A stretch of DNA of 42,762 bases from Desulfobacterales bacterium. GTDB taxonomy: Bacteria; Desulfobacterota; Desulfobacteria; Desulfobacterales; C00003060. Positions 34,381-42,036 of this stretch are shown here, piece by piece. The position numbers and the translations under genes were made by a program. Numbering within the stretch: the first letter of the stretch is position 1; each line of letters starts with the position of its first letter. The stretch spans positions 1 through 42,762 of the forward strand of contig JAGMBW010000055.1 of NCBI GenBank assembly GCA_023129535.1, written 5' to 3'. Under the pieces are notes generated by a model that was given only the letters and a program-made list of their open reading frames with translations, did not search any database and was not told the DNA's origin.

Positions 34381-35751
34381 TCAATCGATTGAGTTCCCTA
34401 TACCGAGTTCTTTTAGCTTGTTATAAAGGGAGCTTCGACTGATGCCGAGAAGTTTGGCCGCCCTGGTCTTGTTCCCTCCTGAATCTCTCAAGGCGGCCGC
34501 TATTGCCTCCTTTTCTTCCTGCCGGGCGAGGGTCCTTGTTGCAGTCTTCAAGGGTTTGAAAACTTTGTGCGATACGTCTTCTCTTGCGATGGGGAAACAG
34601 AGTGATGCCTCATCAATGAGCGGACCGGGGGTAAGCAGCACGGCACGTTCCATCACGTTTTCAAGTTCTCTCACGTTTCCGGGCCAGGGATTCTCCATGA
34701 GGGCCCGCATGGCCCCAGGTGTGACATCAGACAGATTCTTGTGATAGGCCCTGGCATATTTGCGCATAAAGTGATGGGCGAGCGGCGCGATATCTTCTCT
34801 TCGTTCCTGCAAGCGAGGCACATTCACGGTCACTACTGCCAGCCTGTAGTAAAGATCCTTTCGAAAGGTCCCATCATGCATAGACTGCTCAAGGTCTACA
34901 TTTGTAGCTGCCAGGACTCGCACATCTACCTTCGTGCTGGCCACAATTCCTACCGGCTTTATCTCCTTTTCCTGGAGGACACGGAGCAGATTCAATTGCA
35001 CCGCAGGCGAGATCGTCCCGACCTCGTCCAAAAAGAGTGTGCCGCCGTCTGCGGCAAGAAAGAGTCCCTCTTTGTCCTTAACAGCCCCGGTAAAGGCCCC
35101 TTTGACATGCCCGAAGAGCTCGCTTTGTAAAAGGTGTTCTGGCAAAACACCACAATCCACAGCGACAAAAGGCTCATCTCGCCGACTGCTAAGATCGTGA
35201 ATGGCTCTGGCAATCAGTTCCTTGCCGGTGCCACTTTCTCCCTGGATAAGGACTGTCGCCTGGCTGTCAGCAACCTTGGTAATGAGCTTGAAGACGCTGT
35301 CCATGGCCTTGCTCTTGCCAACAATCTCTTTAAATCCATCCCTTACCTTAAGCTCCTCGCGGAGCCGTTTGACCTCGTTGTGTAGCTTGCAGTACCTTAA
35401 CGCCTTACCGACCACAAGCAGAATATCGTCCCTCTGGAAAGGCTTGGTCAGGTAATCAAACGCCCCCGCCTTCATGGCCTCAACCGCTGATCCGATGGTC
35501 CCGTAAGCGGTGATGACGATGAAGGGAATATCCGGATGCTTAATCTTTACCTCCTTCATGAGGTCGATACCACCAAGGACAGGCATGACAAGATCAGAGA
35601 TAATAAGATCGAAGGCTTCCTCTTGTAACATGCGGAGGGCTTTGTTTCCGCTGTCAGCGGTTCGGACCTCATACCCTTCCTTGCCCAGGACTTTCTGAAA
35701 AAGCTTGAGCATGTTCTGCTCGTCATCCACAACCAACAGCTTTGGTAACAT
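34381..35751 (-). CDS. NtrC-family sigma-54-dependent response regulator
   Basis: A 456-residue activator: receiver (D9/D10, Asp53 in IISDLVMPVLGG), a linker, an AAA+ domain with Walker A GESGTGKE near residue 170, the sigma-54 contact loop GAFTGA, Walker B GGTLFLDEVG and the arginine finger region FRKDLYYRL, then a Fis-type helix-turn-helix (GNKTRAAKLLGISRSSLYNKL). It activates sigma-54 promoters when phosphorylated, most likely by the PAS kinase encoded just upstream. The promoter before DASS3 is a candidate target. AAGGGA precedes the ATG. Confidence 0.96.
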   Translation of the reverse strand: MLPKLLVVDDEQNMLKLFQKVLGKEGYEVRTADSGNKALRMLQEEAFDLIISDLVMPVLGGIDLMKEVKIKHPDIPFIVITAYGTIGSAVEAMKAGAFDYLTKPFQRDDILLVVGKALRYCKLHNEVKRLREELKVRDGFKEIVGKSKAMDSVFKLITKVADSQATVLIQGESGTGKELIARAIHDLSSRRDEPFVAVDCGVLPEHLLQSELFGHVKGAFTGAVKDKEGLFLAADGGTLFLDEVGTISPAVQLNLLRVLQEKEIKPVGIVASTKVDVRVLAATNVDLEQSMHDGTFRKDLYYRLAVVTVNVPRLQERREDIAPLAHHFMRKYARAYHKNLSDVTPGAMRALMENPWPGNVRELENVMERAVLLTPGPLIDEASLCFPIAREDVSHKVFKPLKTATRTLARQEEKEAIAAALRDSGGNKTRAAKLLGISRSSLYNKLKELGIGNSID

Positions 35752-35862
35752 ACCATTCCCTTTTTATTCAACGTCTCGAAATTTATATCCGCCTACGGCG
35801 AAAAATTTCAGCGACTTTAGTCGAGTAGTTAAACCTGTTCCTGACAGGTTCAGGAATAGTCG

Positions 35863-35974
35863 AGTCGTAAAGTCGTAAAGTCGTCAAGTAGTCGAGTCGT
35901 CAAGTTGTCAAGTTGTTACAACCACTCGACCAGTTCCCCACTCGACCACTCGACCACTCGACCACTCGACCAAT
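35863..35974. repeat. Fourteen 8-bp units in one register, inverted halves (AGTCGTCA / CGACCACT)
   Basis: Consecutive octamers from AGTCGTAA, AGTCGTAA, AGTCGTCA through AGTTGTTA, then CAACCACT, CGACCAGT, TCCCCACT, three CGACCACT and CGACCAAT. The first seven are diverged complements of the last seven. The array lies between the PAS kinase stop and the NtrC start. Confidence 0.9.
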
Positions 35975-35991
35975 TGCGAAACGAAGTGGAG

Positions 35992-37107
35992 CTAAGTTCC
36001 CTGTTGCACAGGTAAGTATATGCTGCATGTGGTGCCTGCACCCTCACAACTCTCTATTTCGATCTTGCCGCCGTGGTCGTCCATGATTTGCTGACAAACC
36101 GAAAGACCCAAACCTGTCCCCTTACCCCCCTTTGTCGTAAAGAAGGGATCAAAGACTCGCTTAAGGTCCTTTTGGGGGATGCCGTGGCCTGTATCAGATA
36201 TAGTGACCCTAACGTAATTTTGGTCCTGTTGTGATTGCTGGCAACGCACAACACCGAGGCTTAGTTGAAGTTCACCCGCGTTCGGCATGGCTTGAATACC
36301 ATTGATCATCACATTGAGGAAGACCTGCTGGATAAGGTCCGGGTCGATCACGGTATAAGGAAGTCCGTTCTCATAGGCCCTTCTGATCTTGACTTTATTC
36401 TTCTTGAATTGAGGAATAAGTAATAATACTGAATCTTCCAGAAGCTGCAATATGTCTACCTGTGTCCTTTGGGCCGGCTTTAAACGGGCAAAGTCGAGGA
36501 GGTCCTTGACCACCTCAACACACCGTGTCGTCTCCTGTTCGATGATCTTGATCGATTCAAAAAGGGGATAGTCTTCCGAAACCTCATCCAGCATATCCTG
36601 AACAAATCCGAGAATGATCCCAAGAGGATTGTTGATCTCATGGGCTATGCCTGCTGCGACTTCACCCATGAAAGCAAGTTTGCTGGATCGATTAAGCTGG
36701 TCTTGCAACATGTTCCGCTCGTCGAGGAGCCTGCGGTATCGTTCCTCGTCCTCCCGGGTCTTTCCCTCCTGGAGGCGTTTCGTGGTTACATCCCGGAGCG
36801 TTAGCAGAAGGCAGGGGGATCCATCATGATCAAAGGGGGCAAAGGAGACGCTTGCCATAAAGATATGACCATCTTTTCGCCTGAGATCTATGTCAACTTC
36901 TGTCGTCTTTTTGATCTCGGACAGTGTTGAAAAGATGTATCGGCCCGATTCATAAGGAGCACACAGATCTCGCAGGTTAAGCCCCAAAAGCTCGGTGCCG
37001 GAGTATCCGGTAAATTCTTGTGAGCTTTTGTTGGCGAAGATTATCTGACCATCCTCGTCAGCAACCATCAGAGGGAGGGTCACCCCTTCAACCATAGCCC
37101 TAAACAA
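35992..37107 (-). CDS. Soluble PAS sensor histidine kinase
   Basis: A 371-residue kinase without membrane spans: a PAS domain (MVADEDGQIIFANKSSQEFT through LLLTLRDVT, about residues 13-110), a coiled linker, the H box GIAHEINNPLGI with His156, and ATPase boxes NVMINGIQAMPNAGE, DTGHGIP, DPFFTTKGGKGTGLGL. It probably phosphorylates the NtrC-type regulator encoded next. The start is TTG at 37107 with GGGAG upstream, 12 bp after the preceding stop; Met5 is an alternative. Being soluble, it must sense an internal cue or a membrane partner. Confidence 0.92.
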   Translation of the reverse strand: MFRAMVEGVTLPLMVADEDGQIIFANKSSQEFTGYSGTELLGLNLRDLCAPYESGRYIFSTLSEIKKTTEVDIDLRRKDGHIFMASVSFAPFDHDGSPCLLLTLRDVTTKRLQEGKTREDEERYRRLLDERNMLQDQLNRSSKLAFMGEVAAGIAHEINNPLGIILGFVQDMLDEVSEDYPLFESIKIIEQETTRCVEVVKDLLDFARLKPAQRTQVDILQLLEDSVLLLIPQFKKNKVKIRRAYENGLPYTVIDPDLIQQVFLNVMINGIQAMPNAGELQLSLGVVRCQQSQQDQNYVRVTISDTGHGIPQKDLKRVFDPFFTTKGGKGTGLGLSVCQQIMDDHGGKIEIESCEGAGTTCSIYLPVQQGT

Positions 37108-37119
37108 TGGTTTCTCCCA

Positions 37120-37971
37120 TTAAAACTCAACCCACTTAAAGGCGGCCAGGCAGACAATAAAACTCAGCAAAATGCTTATTACTCGTATGGCCCCTCGATT
37201 AACCCGGAGTCTTGATTTGAAAAAAGATTCAAGACCCCAACTGAATCCTAAGTAAAGGATAAAGAAAAGGGCCAGGAGCTTGAGGATATCCTCGATCCGC
37301 TCACCCCACGTCCGTTCTTCCCACCAATTTTGGGGATAGGGGCGATGCTGATATTTCTCTTTGAATTCAAAGGATTCGATTAGCCGATGAAAAAGGGATG
37401 CGCTTTCCAACGACCTGGTGGGAGGGGATGAAAAAAGGACCAGGTAAACAACCTCATGGCTTCCTAAAAGGGAGACATAGTATTCTTCGGCTTCAAGGCC
37501 CTCGGAAAACTCAAATTTACAGGTGAATTGCATGACCCCATTTTCCCGGCTGGTGACAGGCCCCTTCAGTGATACTTCCGTCAGACCGTACCTCTGAAGC
37601 TGACCAACCAGAGCCTTTTCATAAGCCTCGATGTTTTTTGTGCTTGCAAATTCCTCATAAGGGAGGGCTTTCCTCAATCTCTTTCGATAGGGCTGGATCT
37701 TAAGGCCTACGAAAAGGAAGGTGTTATCCTCTTTGGCTACAAAGACCCGGTCAAAATCTTTGATTCGCTTTTTGTAGACACGTTCCCAGGGAGTGTCAGA
37801 AAGGAGTGAAGGCGGCAAATCTTTTGATTTGAGAAGGGTAAAACCTTCTGGAAGCCGGAAGGTAAAGTGGTACTCCCGGATCTCTTGAGGAAGCACGAGT
37901 TTTCTGGCGGATACATCTCCTGTGGAGATAACGAATATCACAGCCAGTATGGAAAAATATCTCATTCCCAT
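37120..37971 (-). CDS. Secreted/membrane-anchored protein of unknown function
   Basis: A 283-residue protein with a signal peptide (YFSILAVIFVISTGDVSA), a ~190-residue extracytoplasmic domain (YHFTFRLPEGFTLLKS, GVMQFTCKFEFSEG, LIESFEFKE) and two C-terminal membrane helices (near 233-250 and 262-280). The strand pattern and final SFEF are reminiscent of PsbP/DcrB-like folds, but this is only by eye. It shares this layout with the protein at 25977-26888. It lies between the PAS kinase and a receiver, so it may be the external sensor for the soluble kinases. Start could be Met1 or Met3. Confidence 0.6.
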   Translation of the reverse strand: MGMRYFSILAVIFVISTGDVSARKLVLPQEIREYHFTFRLPEGFTLLKSKDLPPSLLSDTPWERVYKKRIKDFDRVFVAKEDNTFLFVGLKIQPYRKRLRKALPYEEFASTKNIEAYEKALVGQLQRYGLTEVSLKGPVTSRENGVMQFTCKFEFSEGLEAEEYYVSLLGSHEVVYLVLFSSPPTRSLESASLFHRLIESFEFKEKYQHRPYPQNWWEERTWGERIEDILKLLALFFILYLGFSWGLESFFKSRLRVNRGAIRVISILLSFIVCLAAFKWVEF

Positions 37972-38004
37972 CTAACCACTATGTACGCAGAGGTTGCACT
38001 CTGT

Positions 38005-38445
38005 TCAGATTTCTCCGACTTTTCTCATAAGAAGCCTCGCTTCCGCCCTTCTGATCCGCTCTTCTTGCTCGTCCTTTCTCTTTCTGGCTGTCTCAAGTTT
38101 GGCTGATAGGTCTTCGAAATCGGCCGGCTTCAAAAGATAATCAGAGGCGCCCAGTTTCATTCCCTCCACAGCGGTTTCTATAGTACCGTGCCCAGTTAGC
38201 ATGATAACCTCAACCAGAGGGAATCTCCTCTTTACCTCTCTTAAGGTTTCAATGCCATCCATACCTGGCATCTTGATATCGAGAATCACCACATCAATTT
38301 CCTCGTTCTTGAGGGTTTCGAGACATTCTTTGCCGCTATAGGCAGGTGTTGGTTTTTCTCCTTCCTCCTTCAACCTTAAGGAAAGCATTTGCACAAAATC
38401 TTTCTCATCGTCGACTACCAGTATTCTGGTTGGTACTTTGATCAT
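38005..38445 (-). CDS. Receiver-only response regulator
   Basis: A 146-residue receiver protein: D12/D13, Asp56 (VILDIKMPGMDG), MLTGHG and Lys in LLKPADFEDL, with a charged C-terminal helix (ARKRKDEQEERIRRAEAR). ATG 38443-38445 overlaps the stop of the upstream receiver-kinase gene by 4 bp (ATGA), so the earlier in-frame codons are not needed. This coupling suggests that it receives phosphate from that kinase. Confidence 0.92.
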   Translation of the reverse strand: MIKVPTRILVVDDEKDFVQMLSLRLKEEGEKPTPAYSGKECLETLKNEEIDVVILDIKMPGMDGIETLREVKRRFPLVEVIMLTGHGTIETAVEGMKLGASDYLLKPADFEDLSAKLETARKRKDEQEERIRRAEARLLMRKVGEI

Positions 38446-39593
38446 GATACTCTTTCTCCTTCTTTGATTTGATGCTGTTTCGGTAACTTGACACAAAAGC
38501 TGGTCCCCCGGCCGAGCTCGCTTTCCACCTCAATCTTTCCGTCGAGCTTCTCAATAATGCTGCGAGTCACGAATAGTCCCAGGCCCGTGCCTTCGCCAGG
38601 AGATTTGGTGCTGAAAAACGGCTCAAAAATCTTTTCCAGATCCTCTTTGGGAATTCCTTTCCCGGTATCGTGCACCGTAAGGAACACCTCCTCGCCGATA
38701 GCTTCAAGAATTATCGTGATTTTGCCTCCAGACCCGGTCGCCTGAATGGCATTGGTTAGAAGATTGATCAAGACCTGTCTCAACTGATATGGATCACTCC
38801 AGATGGTATCTATAGAATGATCCACTTTCTGGACGATTTCAATATTCTTGTTTGCCGCTTCCCTATTTACCGATTGAACAATTTCATCTACCAATCCTCT
38901 CAGGTCCACTTTAGCCAGGGCTGAATCGCTTTTTCTTACAAATCCCAAGAGCTGGTGAGTGATTCTCCTGGTCCTCTCTATGCTCTCTTCTATCTTGTTC
39001 AGCGCCATGTCAAAGTCCTGCTTGCGCGGCATCTCCGCCAGTTCTTCTTTTTTAAGGAGGAGCTTCAACCAGCCGGCCGATTCCTTCATGATCGCCAGAG
39101 GGTTATTGATCTCATGGGCCACGCCGACTGCCAGGGTTCCTAATGAAGCGAGCCTTTTGGTGGCTATCATCTGCTGCTCCATCCTGGCCCTGAATTCTGC
39201 CTCCCTGAGTTTTTCTTCCCCCCGGCGGCTCTTTTCGTGGGCCTGTTTAATCTTGCCTAATAAATGTTCGAGTTCTACTGGTTTGGCGAGATAATCAAAG
39301 GCACCTGACTTGATGCCCTCAACCCCATCCTGGGTAGTTGCATGCCCTGTCAGGAGTATGACCTCGGTTTTAGGGTGTTTTTTCTTGATATGATGAAGGA
39401 CCTCGACCCCGCTCATACCAGGCATCCTAACGTCCAATACCACCACATCCACGGGTTTTTTCTCAAGGATAGCTAAACACTCTTCACCATTTCCTGCCTC
39501 TGCAGGGCAAATGCCCCTTTTTGTTAGACGTTTGGCAATGGTACGCCGGAAGTCATCTTCATCGTCAACAAGGAGAAGCCGTATGTTTGTCAT
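38442..39593 (-). CDS. Receiver-histidine kinase hybrid (soluble)
   Basis: A 383-residue protein with an N-terminal receiver (D10/D11, Asp54 in VVLDVRMPGMSG, TGHAT, LAKPVELEHL), a coiled linker, H box GVAHEINNPLAI with His160, and ATPase boxes NLLTNAIQATGSGG, DTGKGIP, PFFSTKSPGEGTGLGL. It lacks membrane spans and sensor domains. Its ATG directly follows the stop codon of DASS3 (TAAATG, no spacing) and its end overlaps the next receiver gene by 4 bp, so transporter, kinase and regulator appear made together; this hints that the kinase reads the transporter's state. Confidence 0.94.
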   Translation of the reverse strand: MTNIRLLLVDDEDDFRRTIAKRLTKRGICPAEAGNGEECLAILEKKPVDVVVLDVRMPGMSGVEVLHHIKKKHPKTEVILLTGHATTQDGVEGIKSGAFDYLAKPVELEHLLGKIKQAHEKSRRGEEKLREAEFRARMEQQMIATKRLASLGTLAVGVAHEINNPLAIMKESAGWLKLLLKKEELAEMPRKQDFDMALNKIEESIERTRRITHQLLGFVRKSDSALAKVDLRGLVDEIVQSVNREAANKNIEIVQKVDHSIDTIWSDPYQLRQVLINLLTNAIQATGSGGKITIILEAIGEEVFLTVHDTGKGIPKEDLEKIFEPFFSTKSPGEGTGLGLFVTRSIIEKLDGKIEVESELGRGTSFCVKLPKQHQIKEGERVS

Positions 39594-41177
39594 TTACACC
39601 AGCCCTAAAATCTTCCACCAGGTGGCTGCCACTACTATCAGAATTGCTAATAAAATAGGAGTGGCAACAGCACCTACTTTCGTGAGGTCAGGAGCCTTGA
39701 AATACCGATAGCTGTAAGCGATGGCGTTGGGCGGGCAGCCGATTATCAAAAGCATGGCAAATGAAGTGGCTGTTCCAAGACATAGAGCGAGTACGGTGGG
39801 ATCTACCCCCTCTAATTGCGCCATGGGAATCACGATGGGCAATATGAGGGCAGCGGCGGCCACATTGGCCATGGCATTGGTCACAAGCGCCCCGAAAATC
39901 GCCACACCAGCGAACAGGAGCAGCCAGCCACCCCCCTGAACAAGAGGGAAAAAGAGGGTGGCAAAATAATTGGCAGCCCCGGAGTAGCCCATGGCAAGGC
40001 CGAGGGAAATACCGCCTCCAAAGATAAACAGGGCTGTTCCCCACTCGAGATTTGCATGAATATCCTCCCATTTCAACACGCCGAAAAGGACCAGGGCGCT
40101 TACGCCCAACATGCCGGTTACCGAGTAATGTATACCATGAAACCCTTTTGTTAACCATAGAGCAAATGCCAGACCAATGATAACCAGGGTCTTTTTTTCC
40201 AGAGGGGTCCAGGGGCCGAGATCCTCTTCGAATTGCGGAAGTTTGTACTTCGGATTAGGCCGGAAGACAAAATAAACAATCAAAACGGCTACCGGCACGG
40301 TAAGAATCGCTGCTGGCATGCAGTACTTTATCCAGTCAAAGAAGGTGATCTCCAATCCTGTGAATTCCTTAAGGAAGGCAGCGGCGACCATACACCGGCC
40401 TCCACCTACCAGCGATCCCATGCCTCCGCAGGAGCAGGCAAAGGGTAGTGAGAGCATCATAAACTTCGCCGTCCTGGTGTGGGGTTCAATGCCGGCAGCC
40501 TTCATCAAGGGGAGCATGGTCACAATCCCTATGGCGCAGGCAGCGGCATCGTGCATAAAGGAAGAAGAGATACCAAGGCTCATTGCAATGATAAAGGTAA
40601 ACTTAGTGACACTGGTTCCCGCCTTTTTCACGATAAAATATCCGAGTCGCTTTGTGATCCCGGCCTTGTCCAAGGAGATGGCAAAGATCAGGCAGCACAT
40701 GATAAAAACAACCACCGGATGCATATACGGTGCCCAGGCCCCTTTGACATCAGCAACGCCCATGATCACTAAAAAGACACCAATACAAATGGCTGTGATC
40801 TCAAGAGGGATGGGCTCTACTACAAAGAGAAAGACCAATACTGCAAGGACAGCGAGAAATCTCTTGGCCTTTGGAGAGAGACCATTGACATAATCAATTT
40901 GAATGCCTGTCATTTGTAATTCCGCAGCCTTGTCCTGTAGAAATGTTCCAGTAGACATGGGGCTGCCAGGACTTTTTGCCTCTGCTATAATATATCCCCT
41001 GGCATGCTCCTTTTCGGTAGAAACCAACGTGAAGTGCTGACTGATGTGTTGAAAGAATCTCTGGTTGCCCTCACCTGTTATCTTAAATTTCGTTCCTTCC
41101 GGTCTGGGTAAAAGCAGAACAATAATGCCGAGCGCAAATGCCAGGCTGAGCTGGACTCCTTTGTTTCTAAAAAACAT
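39594..41177 (-). CDS. DASS/SLC13 family transporter 3 (divergent)
   Basis: A 527-residue member of the ion transporter superfamily with about 11-13 spans. It lacks the SEH/SDG pair of the other two: the hairpin motifs read SSFMHDAAACAIG (M208-H209-D210) and TNAMANVAAAAL (M436-A437-N438). It also has GGMGSLVGGGRCMVAAAF and IGCPPNAIAYS, closer to the usual PPN loop. An ~80-residue external domain follows TM1 (FKITGEGNQRFFQHIS through QMTGIQIDYVNG). GGAGG precedes ATG 41177. It is the first gene of an apparent operon with the receiver-kinase and regulators. Confidence 0.87.
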   Translation of the reverse strand: MFFRNKGVQLSLAFALGIIVLLLPRPEGTKFKITGEGNQRFFQHISQHFTLVSTEKEHARGYIIAEAKSPGSPMSTGTFLQDKAAELQMTGIQIDYVNGLSPKAKRFLAVLAVLVFLFVVEPIPLEITAICIGVFLVIMGVADVKGAWAPYMHPVVVFIMCCLIFAISLDKAGITKRLGYFIVKKAGTSVTKFTFIIAMSLGISSSFMHDAAACAIGIVTMLPLMKAAGIEPHTRTAKFMMLSLPFACSCGGMGSLVGGGRCMVAAAFLKEFTGLEITFFDWIKYCMPAAILTVPVAVLIVYFVFRPNPKYKLPQFEEDLGPWTPLEKKTLVIIGLAFALWLTKGFHGIHYSVTGMLGVSALVLFGVLKWEDIHANLEWGTALFIFGGGISLGLAMGYSGAANYFATLFFPLVQGGGWLLLFAGVAIFGALVTNAMANVAAAALILPIVIPMAQLEGVDPTVLALCLGTATSFAMLLIIGCPPNAIAYSYRYFKAPDLTKVGAVATPILLAILIVVAATWWKILGLV

Positions 41178-41234
41178 TTTTCCTCCTTCCTAAATAGTCG
41201 TGTAGTAACTTCTCAAAAAGTCCGGGTAAACCAT

Positions 41235-41250
41235 GCAACAGTTCAGCCCT
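41235..41250 (-). promoter_or_regulatory. Candidate sigma-54 promoter upstream of DASS3
   Basis: On the minus strand, GGCTGAACTGTTGCA has GG and GC exactly 10 bp apart with TTGC at -12 and GGC at -24, about 60 bp before the DASS3 start. The match to TGGCAC-N5-TTGC is partial (seven of ten), but an NtrC-type activator is encoded downstream in the same cluster. Confidence 0.3.
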
Positions 41251-41272
41251 GTAGATGGGAGCATTACCTGTT

Positions 41273-41283
41273 TGTTAATAACA
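41273..41283. promoter_or_regulatory. Small palindrome TGTTAATAACA
   Basis: A perfect 11-bp palindrome ~100 bp upstream of the DASS3 start, just upstream of the candidate sigma-54 site. It could be an activator or Rex-like site; there is only weak support. Confidence 0.25.
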
Positions 41284-41298
41284 GTTCGAAGCTTGAAT

Positions 41299-41426
41299 AA
41301 ATCCCCCCTGCCCCCCTTTTACAAAGGGGGAATGGGAATTCCCCGGCAGATTCCCCTTTTCTAAAGGGAGAATGGGAATTCCCCGGGAGAGTCCCCCTTT
41401 TCTAAAGGGGGATATAGGGGGATTTT
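41299..41426. repeat. G/C-run palindromic repeats (AAATCCCCC family)
   Basis: Alternating CCCCCTTTTACAAAGGGGG-type half-units and AATGGGAATTCCCCGG segments, ending GGGGGATATAGGGGGATTTT. Related to 28841-28994 and 30823-30907. The rest of 41178-41562 shows no supported gene. Confidence 0.82.
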
Positions 41427-41562
41427 AGGGACCAATTATTAGCACGCGAAGTTATTGAGAAGTTACGTCGCGTAGCATATAAATATTACAGCACGAAGTT
41501 AGGGGCTTTGCCCCAAATTGGATGTGGCAATAATTCTATGAATGACTAAAGAGATAGGGTAT

Positions 41563-42024
41563 CTATTTTCTTTCTTCTTTTATCTGTTCAAAGATCCGCG
41601 CCGGGTGCCCCATCAATTCCTTGACTTTGGCCTGGCGAATCTTTTCTTCATGAGCCGATTTCCTTTGATAAGCCTGGCGCATCTTTTCCATCAAGTCATC
41701 GATATCTGCTGGCTTCATGATATAATCGAATGCCCCGATCTTCATCCCTTCAATCCCTGATTCAACCGAAGCGTGGCCGGTCAGCATGATGACCTCCATG
41801 AGGGGCCTCTTTCTCTTCATTTCTCGTAAAGCTTCCACCCCGTCCATGCCTGGCATCTTGACATCCAGGATCGCCACATCAAAAAGCTGTTTATCGAGCA
41901 ATGCAATGGCGTCTTCGCCGCTTTCAACTCCGGTCACATCAAGGTTTCGCTTCCGCAGGCGATTAACAAAGGTTTCGAGAAAATCACGCTCATCATCAAC
42001 AACCAACACTCTAAACTCGTGCAT
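41563..42024 (-). CDS. Receiver-only response regulator
   Basis: A 153-residue receiver protein: D10/D11, Asp54 (AILDVKMPGMDG), MLTGHA and Lys in IMKPADIDDL, with a charged helical tail (AYQRKSAHEEKIRQAKVKEL). It is a close paralogue of the regulator at 25494-25952 over its full length. GGAGG lies upstream. It follows the stop of the partial kinase gene by 12 bp, so the kinase is its likely partner. Confidence 0.93.
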   Translation of the reverse strand: MHEFRVLVVDDERDFLETFVNRLRKRNLDVTGVESGEDAIALLDKQLFDVAILDVKMPGMDGVEALREMKRKRPLMEVIMLTGHASVESGIEGMKIGAFDYIMKPADIDDLMEKMRQAYQRKSAHEEKIRQAKVKELMGHPARIFEQIKEERK

Positions 42025-42036
42025 AATCTTACCTCC

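Noticed and set aside
25494-42024. Receiver-only proteins as truncated pseudogenes of larger regulators
   Set aside because: Five independent intact receivers with proper starts, stops and complete active sites, including conserved paralogues, argue for genuine single-domain regulators.
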